A stretch of DNA of 64,000 nucleotides from Euclidia mi (Eukaryota; Arthropoda; Insecta; Lepidoptera; Erebidae): contig OX123209.2 of the NCBI GenBank assembly GCA_944739405.2, forward strand, positions 10,671,217 through 10,735,216. The letters are read 5' to 3'. The translations under genes were made by a program, and so were the position numbers. Below, one piece after another: positions 24,301 through 33,300 of the stretch (the stretch's first letter is position 1; each line of letters opens with the position of its first letter). The notes beneath the pieces were generated by a model that saw nothing but the letters and a program-made list of their open reading frames with translations, had not been told where the DNA came from and did not search any database.

Positions 24301-27300
24301 GCATTCGTCTCTGATGTAACACTACTAATTCAATTTTGAGTAGTAATGAGTAGTAAGTTACAATACAGGCAGTAGGAGTGACGAGTATTCGTCTCTGATG
24401 TAACACTACTAATTAAATGTTGACTATCAGGTTACAATACAGGCAGTATGAGTGACGAGTATTCGTCTCTGATGTAACACTACTAATTCAATTTTGACTA
24501 TCAGGTTACAATACAGGCAGTATGAGAGACGAGAATTCAATGTGAAACATAACACTTAGATAGATTACACTTATTGTACACCAAAATAAAATCTGAATAA
24601 TTTTGTGTAATACCGTCAAGTCATCACCATCAAAATTTGTTGACGTTCTTATAGGGAACATTACGCAAAGCTCGACGCAGATGGCAGCACGAGCAACTAC
24701 AGTAAACAAACTTTAGTAGCGCACTTTTCAAATATTGTCATCAACAAGACAACAATATATCTATGCTTATTTAAATAGACAGAACAGTTCTCATATACGT
24801 AAATAACAATAAAAATAAAAATGGTACAATGTTCCTGTTTTAGTGACTTGGTTGAGATGAGATAATGAGATCGCGCATCCAAAGTTTAAAGTCTAAACGA
24901 GTTGTCAAGTTGTCACTCAAATGTCATACTTGCCAAAATTAATTGTTTACTGTAGTCGGTGATACGGCCATCTGGTGGTTTAACTTGGCAGTAATCTTCC
25001 CTATTGCATACGGTTCGTAAGCTAGGCAAGCACAGTTACTAACATTATTTTCTTATTCTTAGGCTCCGCGAATACTCGTCATACCAGCGTATTGACGACC
25101 ACTGTTCGACGTACGACGTAGACGGCCTCCCCAATACTAACTAACATTAGCCTATACCTTTTAGGCCTGCGAGCCGGATAGCAAGACTTCAATTATTGAG
25201 CCGATCGAATAGAGATAAACAACACGACAAGCTAGAAACTTTGACCTTCGTACCTAATGACGTAGGAAACAAGAAACAACATTGTTAAGTTTGACATTTA
25301 GCTGTATGCACTTACCCGCATTAATGTGCACTTAGTCCCGCGAGCCGGTTGGCAAGACTTTAATCGAACCGATTGAATAGAGGTAATTTATTCAAGAAGG
25401 GCAAGGCTATGGGTATGCTATCTTTAAGGTTACAACTTGTATTATTTTTTATCACTAATACACACGGCAAAACGACAAGCTAGAATCTTTGAACTTTGAG
25501 CCTTATGCCATCGAATACAAGAATCAAGATCGTACTGTAACTGTAAACAGTTGCAGCACGCTTGCTTGTTTTAATTTGCAGTTGCTTGACTTGTCAATGT
25601 GTACATTACTGACAGACATTATTTGCACTTAGTCCCGCGAGCCGGATCGTCAGGCGCTGATCGAGCGCATAGTGTCGCTCCAACGCGCGGCGGCGCGGCG
25701 TAGTGAGCGCTGCGAGTTCTTAGAGGAGCACGCGCGCCAACTCACTCGCGAGCTGCGCGACAAGTCGCGCCTGCTGCGTCGCCTGCTTGCTGACCTGCCT
25801 GCCGGCGCGATCGCCAACACGCAGCGGGATGAACATAAGGTATATCCGAGCACTACACTACATTCACACTACACTTATACGACACTTACACTACACTCAC
25901 ACTACACTTACACTACACTTACACTACACTTACATACACTTACACGACACTTACACGACACTTACACTGCATTACACTACACGTACACTACACTTACACT
26001 ACACTCAGACTACTCTCACACTACACTTACACTACCCAAGCACACCACTACACTCACACTACCCTTGCACTCCACTACACTCACACTACCCTTGCACTAC
26101 ACTACACTAACACTACACTTACTCTACACTCACACTACACTTACACTACACTTACACTACACTCACACTACACTTACACTACACTTACACTACACTTACA
26201 CTACACTTACACGACACTTACACTACACGCACACTACACTCACACTACACTTACACTGCATTACACTACACTTACACCAGACTCATACTACACTTACACT
26301 GTATTACACTACACTTACACTACATTCACACTACACTCACACTACACTTACACTGCATTACACTACACTCACATTACACTCACATTACACTCACACTACA
26401 CTTACACTACACTTACACTACACTCACACTACACTTACACTACACTTACACTACACTTACACTACACTTACACGACTCTTACACGACACTTACACTGCAT
26501 TACACTACACGTACACTACACTCACACTACACTTACACTACACTCAGACTACTGTCACACTACACTTACACTACACTTACACTACACTCACATTACACTC
26601 ACACTACACTTACACTACACTTACACTACACTTACACTACATTCACACTACACTCACACTACACTTACACTGCATTACACTACACTCACACTACACTTAC
26701 ACTACACTCACATTACACTCACACTACACTTACACTACACTCACACTACACTTACACAACTTAGGTGTAGAAAGCAAAAATTTTGCATCTACGTCTTGGA
26801 AACCGTAGAGTAAGAAATTTCCTCAATTTGCCAAGGTATCGGGCAGCAGACGTTCATTAAAAAAATTATGTGCGGGCTTAGCTGTGGCCACCCTCTAGTA
26901 GTGAAATAAAGTAGCAGTGAAGTGCATAAGTTGAACTCGTAAAGTGTGGTGGAGTGTTAGTGCTATCCCCGTCAAACATCTGACACATCGTAGGAAGTCT
27001 AGGCTGCGTTTTGCTCATTAAAGAGTCAACTGCGTTAGTCGGTGATTCACTTCCAATTCCGATCCCCCGTCGGTAACAATAATATTCTCACACATTCACA
27101 CAACACCATCTAGTGCCAAACTAAGCAGAGCTTGTATTATGGTTACTAGACAATGGTTGAACATACTTATATGCCCTTTTTTGTAATTACACACATATTA
27201 TACATAAAAACACTCAGACCAAGACGAACAAACTTGTTCACACAAATGTTTGACTTCAGCGGAAATCGAACGCGCGACTGCCGGCATAGCAGTCGCTTAC

Positions 27301-30300
27301 ACACCCGCTACGCCAACCGGGTCGATAATAGGTTGTAGTTAAAATGTTTTTGCTGTAAATAAATGATTCATTCCTGCCATGCGTAGGTATCAAACCCAAA
27401 AACCTTAGATCATTCATTACTGCCATGTGTAGGTATTGAACCTAAGCCCTTTCTATCATTAGATGTTTACTTTAAGCTATTTTACCATATGTACCTACTG
27501 CATTATTTTCATTACTGCTATTTTGTTCTTGCTGCTGAAGCCCAAACGAAAACTGACAAAGGTAATTTAGTTGTATTATGTATATTACTAGATGAGCCCG
27601 CGGTTACACCCGCGTTATTTAGGCTTACTGGTCACTCATAGCGTGATGTAATATAGCCTACAGCCTTCCTCGATAAATGGACTATCTAACACTAAAAGAA
27701 TTTTTCAAATCGGACCAGTAGTTCCCGAAATTAGCGCGTTCAACCAAACAAACAAACAAACTCTTCAGTTTTATATATTATTATAAGATTTAGTTGTGTT
27801 GTAGTATTACTCTCTGTTTCCGCTTGACTCTCGACAATAGCGCCACCTACCGGGTCAAATTACAGCCTATATGTTGCCCTACGAATTCCGCTATCTTCCA
27901 GTGAAAGTCCCATTAAAACCTCCCCTAACGGGGACACACCCGGCTGGTCAGCCTCGAGGGCGACAAAACCAATGACCGGCCCATAGCAGTGGGCCGCGTT
28001 GAAGACCACCTAAGGGAAAAACATTTCCAATAGATTTCCCCAGCACCCTCACAAGGGAGGTGAGAAGAAGACAACTGCAGCCCCATTAAAATCGGTTCAA
28101 CCATTCCGTTCAGACAAATGGACAGATAAAAATCAATAAAGTTTTATGATCTACTATCGTATAACTAACTAGAGGACGCCAGCAGCTACGCCTGCATTTT
28201 TTTAAAATTTACCCGTTTTGGCTGATCCCGTGGGAATTTCGGGAAATCCCTTCTTAGTGCACCCCAACGGTCCCCAAGGAACATACATGCCAAATTTCAG
28301 CTTCCTGCGCCTAATAGTTTCGGCTGTAGCGTGTCTGTCAGTCAGTCAGTAACGCAAGGATTTTATATATTAAGATTATAATTATGCACTTGAAAAAACA
28401 TAGTGGTTAAAAAATCTCAGACAAACACTTAAATTAACTACCTCCGTGGTTCAGTGGATAGTGTATGCGTATGCGTCTGCTGATCGGAGGTCCCGGGTTC
28501 AATTCCCGGGTCGGGCAAAAGTGCTTCTGAGTTTTTCTCAATTCTCAGAAGCAGCACGGAGTCTGGTGATGTGCCCGGTAACGGCAATAGGCTCGCCCCT
28601 AATACGCGGGACCTAAAAATTCATGGCCAAATAATAATAATCATTTTATTTATAGGTTTATTAATAAAATGATTATGGTTTATTAATAATTTATTTATTA
28701 ATGTGATTGTTTTATTTTTTAATAGGTCTAGATAGAGGACGTTTGACAAAAATGTTTGTATTCAGCTATGTTCCGCCTGCAAGGCATACAATATTATGGT
28801 CACAAAAATAATTTAAATGTGGGTGTAATATTACACCACTGCCTACCCCTTCAAAGATACAGGCGTGAGTCTATAAACAAAAAAAATCACTTAAATTGTA
28901 TTTATACATATGCATTGTGATTGCAGAAGGAGATAGCGCGTTTGGGCGGTGGTGCAATGGCGGCAGTTTGGGGCGGCGACCCCGGCGGAATGACGGCAGA
29001 ACTGTCCCTTGAGATGAATCGCCGGCTGCAAGCTGTACTTGAAGACACGCTACTTAAGAATATCACGCTCAAGGTATATAACATTATGTATGGTGGTTGT
29101 GTAGCGTCGTATGTCGGTTGTAGGGTGTTCGCCAGAAATATACTGTCAACTGCTACTGAAGAATATCACGCCCAAGGTATACAACATTATGTTGGCGGTT
29201 GTATAGCGGTAGTGCGGCGGAATGACGGCAGAACTGTCTTTAGTGATGAATCGACGTATACAAGCTCTACTCGAAGACACACTACTTAACAATATCCCCT
29301 CAAGGTATAGTATAAATGGCGGTTGTATAGCGGTGGTGTGGCGGAATGACGGCTGAGCTGTCTTTAGAGATGAATCGACGCCTGCAGGCCGTACTGGGAG
29401 ACCCGCTACTTAAGAATATCACGCTCAAGCTCTATACCTTACCTATAAAATACCTATAAATGGCGGCTTAACAGCGGACGTATAGCGATGGTATGGCGGA
29501 ATGACGGCTGAACTGTCCCTTGAGATGAATCGCCGCCTGCAGGCCGTTGTCGAAGACACGCTACTTAAGAATATCACGCTCAAGGTACGTAACATTATGT
29601 ATGGCGGTTGTGTAGCGTCGTATGTCGGTTGTAGGGTGTTCGCCACAAATAAACTGTCAACTGTTACTGAAGAATATCACGCTCAAGGTATATTACATTA
29701 CGTATGGCGGTTGTATAGCGGTGGTGCGGCGCGCGGCGGAATGACGGCAGAACTGTCTTTAGAGATGAATCGACTTTTACAAGCTGTACTCGAAGACACG
29801 CTTCAGAATATTATGCTCAAAGTACATTAATACTAACATTTATACTAGGAAATAGGAACAAAACTCGCCTCGGATTGACCACCTCAACTATTGCAATAGA
29901 AAAAGGTTGACAACACCGAACATCTCTGATAAAAAGGGATAAGGTATATTTGGATTCGTGCAGAAATGGGTTCCAGGAAGATACCTGACTTGCAGTATCC
30001 CGCTGTATGCGTCGACTATTCTTCGACACGTGTTTCGCCGCACGAGGCATCTGACGGAGCGATGGGCAGCGACTGAGCACTGTTACACCGTGTGCTTTTT
30101 ATACGATGTTATTTTCGAATTCCTTTCGTTGCTCGACTGGTGTGTCATTATCAAAGTCATATATGTATTGCGAAACCTTGTCCTGAGTCCTGAACGGTCT
30201 TAAAATTATTATTGTTACGAGCTGGGGTTCGGTGATAAATTAAATGCACTATGCCCAGTGGCGTAGCGTGGGGGGGGCCGGGGGGGCCATGGCCCCGGGC

Positions 30301-33300
30301 GGCACATTTAAGGGGGCGGCAAAAGACGCCGCGAGAAATAAAATAAAAATTCTAATTTTAAAATACTTGGCGCGCGTACGGACACTTTCCCAGCAGGACC
30401 GCATGGCGGCGTGGGCGCAGTAGAAAGAACAACAATCGAAAACAAAATCATAATTATTTTCATTACTTGAAGACTTGCGTGTGTCCAATGTTCCGGTGAT
30501 CTGCGAGCCTGTTATGAGTATTTAATTTATCCACATATCGCTGCCGAGCCGCCCCTGTGTGCGATGTGTGCCGCCCCTATTGCCATGGCGTAGGTACTGG
30601 CGCACACAGGCGCCAGGGCAATAGGGGCAACGCGCGCCAGATAAAATAACAGTGTTAATTATTGAAATTATGTTTGATTTGCCTCAAAATACAAAATAAT
30701 CTTTATAGTTGAATATGGAAGAAAACAGGTACAGGTTCTCCTAAGACAACAGTCACACCTGCGGTTTAACTACACGCTATTTGAACTTTGACTCCAATAT
30801 TTACGATATTTATATTAAAATCAAAGCCAATTCTATCACATACGACAAACGCCTTCTGCTAATATTTGGACGCAACCCTGTGGGACGAGACGCGGGATTT
30901 GTCCATAAACTTACAGATTTCGCCTCTCAACTCCTTATTTTTGTAAGAATAAGGAGTTGGTAAATACCATAAACCGGTGACGGACAGCAACGTCACCGGT
31001 GCGAGAAGCTACGCCCTGCGCCCTTCATGACGCACACGAACACACAGCGGCATAATTTCTCGGTCGCCACGCTATTCGGCGGAGAATACCATTACCCTAG
31101 ATTCAGATCCAGTTTCCGCCAGCTACATTATTCCCGGTCAAGGACGCGGTGGTGGTAACGGCGACGCATGGGGTCTGTAACATCGCCGAGCTAGCAGGCG
31201 ACTAAAATTAATTATACCTGGCGACCTACAACGGACGCAGACTACGACTAAATGAACAGAAACCTCGCCGAGCCTGAGGTAGAATTAAGTCACTATCTAC
31301 TGGAGTCATCAGAAGTCCGAGACAGGGGGAGAACATGTTAACTCTAGATTCAGGTGACTGGTTCTACCCAGTGCCGCGCTGACCCAATCCAGCGCCTGTG
31401 TGCGAAATCCATGCGCCTTTTTGTCTTACTTTTTCGAAAGTAATTTTAATAATTAACGCTGGCATTTCACCCGTCGCGCGGTTTCTTACCCTGGCGCCTG
31501 TGTGCGCCGCACACATAGCACATAGGGGCGGCGCGGTCCTGCTTCTACCTTCAGGAAGGCGACCTACTCTCTTGGGTGGTGTCGGATTCCTGGTCAGGAG
31601 GAAACTTGTCAACAACGTTGTGGAAGTCGATAGTGTGTCGACCCAGATAGCGTACCTACCTACCTCGTACTTAAACTCTACAATAGGCGTTGACTAATGA
31701 CGATACAGGTATATGTGCCGACCTCAACTCACCTGACGAGATCAACGCACAGAGAAAAAAAAAAAGGAGTGTAAACTTTCAGGCGAGACCCTCGGACTGA
31801 TGAGGCAAGGACGCGGGGTGCCACTGCGGATGGCCGAACCGTCAACCCAAAGTTCGAGAATCTCGAGGAGGTTGAAAGTTTTCATCCACAATTGTATACC
31901 TCGCACGTAAACAGACTAATTGGACCTGGTCTTGATGACCACAGAGCCACACTGACGCGCCACTACACCAAAGACATCCCGGATGAGAGCCAGGCGGGAC
32001 CATAAGACTTTAAACATTTGTGGTCATTACGATTGCTTTTACATTAAAAATTCTACAAGCCGTCGAAAGCTAGACTAAGCTATACATAATTATATTGCAG
32101 TCGAGAAACGACCGCGGCCCTTCGCGATATATAAATACCACTGAGACCTGCCAGGTTTCTCCCTTTTTTATGTTAATAGGCGGCAAACGAGCAGACGGAT
32201 CGCCTGATGGTAAGCAATTACCGCCGCCCATGGACACAAGCAACACAACAAAAGTCACAAGTACGTTGCCGCCCCTTGGGTTTGGGAAAAGGGATAAGAT
32301 GAGGAGTGGGATGAGGGAGAAGGAATAGGGCCTCTGGCACTCTCACTCACCGAACGAAACGCAACAGTTTAGGTACTGTTACTTTACGTCGATCTTCTGT
32401 GAGAGGGTAGTACTTCCCCGGTCGGGCCCGCCTTTTCATGCTGAAATCAGCAAGGTTCTATAAAAATATTATACCCTATGCTTCTTCATCGTGTCACTGG
32501 TTCAGATTTTCTGTTCCCAAAACTTGGCTATGGTAACGGCATTGTCTGAGGCCACTTTAAGATCTCGTTTAATGCAGGTAGATGGGCAAAAGAGGGCATG
32601 AAAGCAAATGCGCCATGGATTGTGATGGAGCTCCGCAGTCGCTACACCTATACCCAATGCATTATTGCTTACAATTGAGACGAATCAAAAGATAACTTAT
32701 TTGTTTAAAGCCATCAAGCCGTTTGGGGGAGTAAAGCCAAGCTAATGAACATACAAACATACCTACACCCGAAAAACATTAGACATCTGGCAGATTTATT
32801 GGGGTACCTAAAAGAAGTGGGGGCGGCAAATTTCTGATCGGCCCCGGGCGGCAAAAACCCACGCTACGCCACTGACTATGCCACTAAACTTCACTTTATT
32901 TATTACAACACAATTTACACACACTTAATTACACACTTATTAAAACACTATATCATACCACTAAACACTTCCGACTTCCTTAATCTTCGCACTCTTTCGC
33001 TTCTTAATCGCTTGGCGTATTCAATTAAACTGATGTCCTGACTCGCGCGTTCACGCGGTATTTATACCGGCCGGATAACAAACTAGTTCATTCTTGCGTA
33101 TTCCCGAACATTCTCGCAACAGTCGAAACATTCTAGCGTTGTGGCATTGTTCTAGTAATCAACAGCAACGCCATCTATTAGAGGATAGATGAAACACTGA
33201 TATATCAGTTCTCTTCTAGTTCTCTCATTCACCGATAGATGGCGTTATTCTCAAACAACGTCATTCGAACATTATCAATCACAGCAAAAAAGAATAATGC

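Noticed and set aside
25654..25656. Alternative exon 11 start after CAG at 25651-25653
   Set aside because: It is in phase and cannot be excluded, but the upstream TGCACTTAG site keeps residues that align with the family and is the part preserved in one of the decayed copies.
25672..26808. 378-codon frame rich in Thr/His/Leu/Tyr
   Set aside because: It is exon 11 of CCDC186 followed by microsatellite translation past a good donor at 25839.
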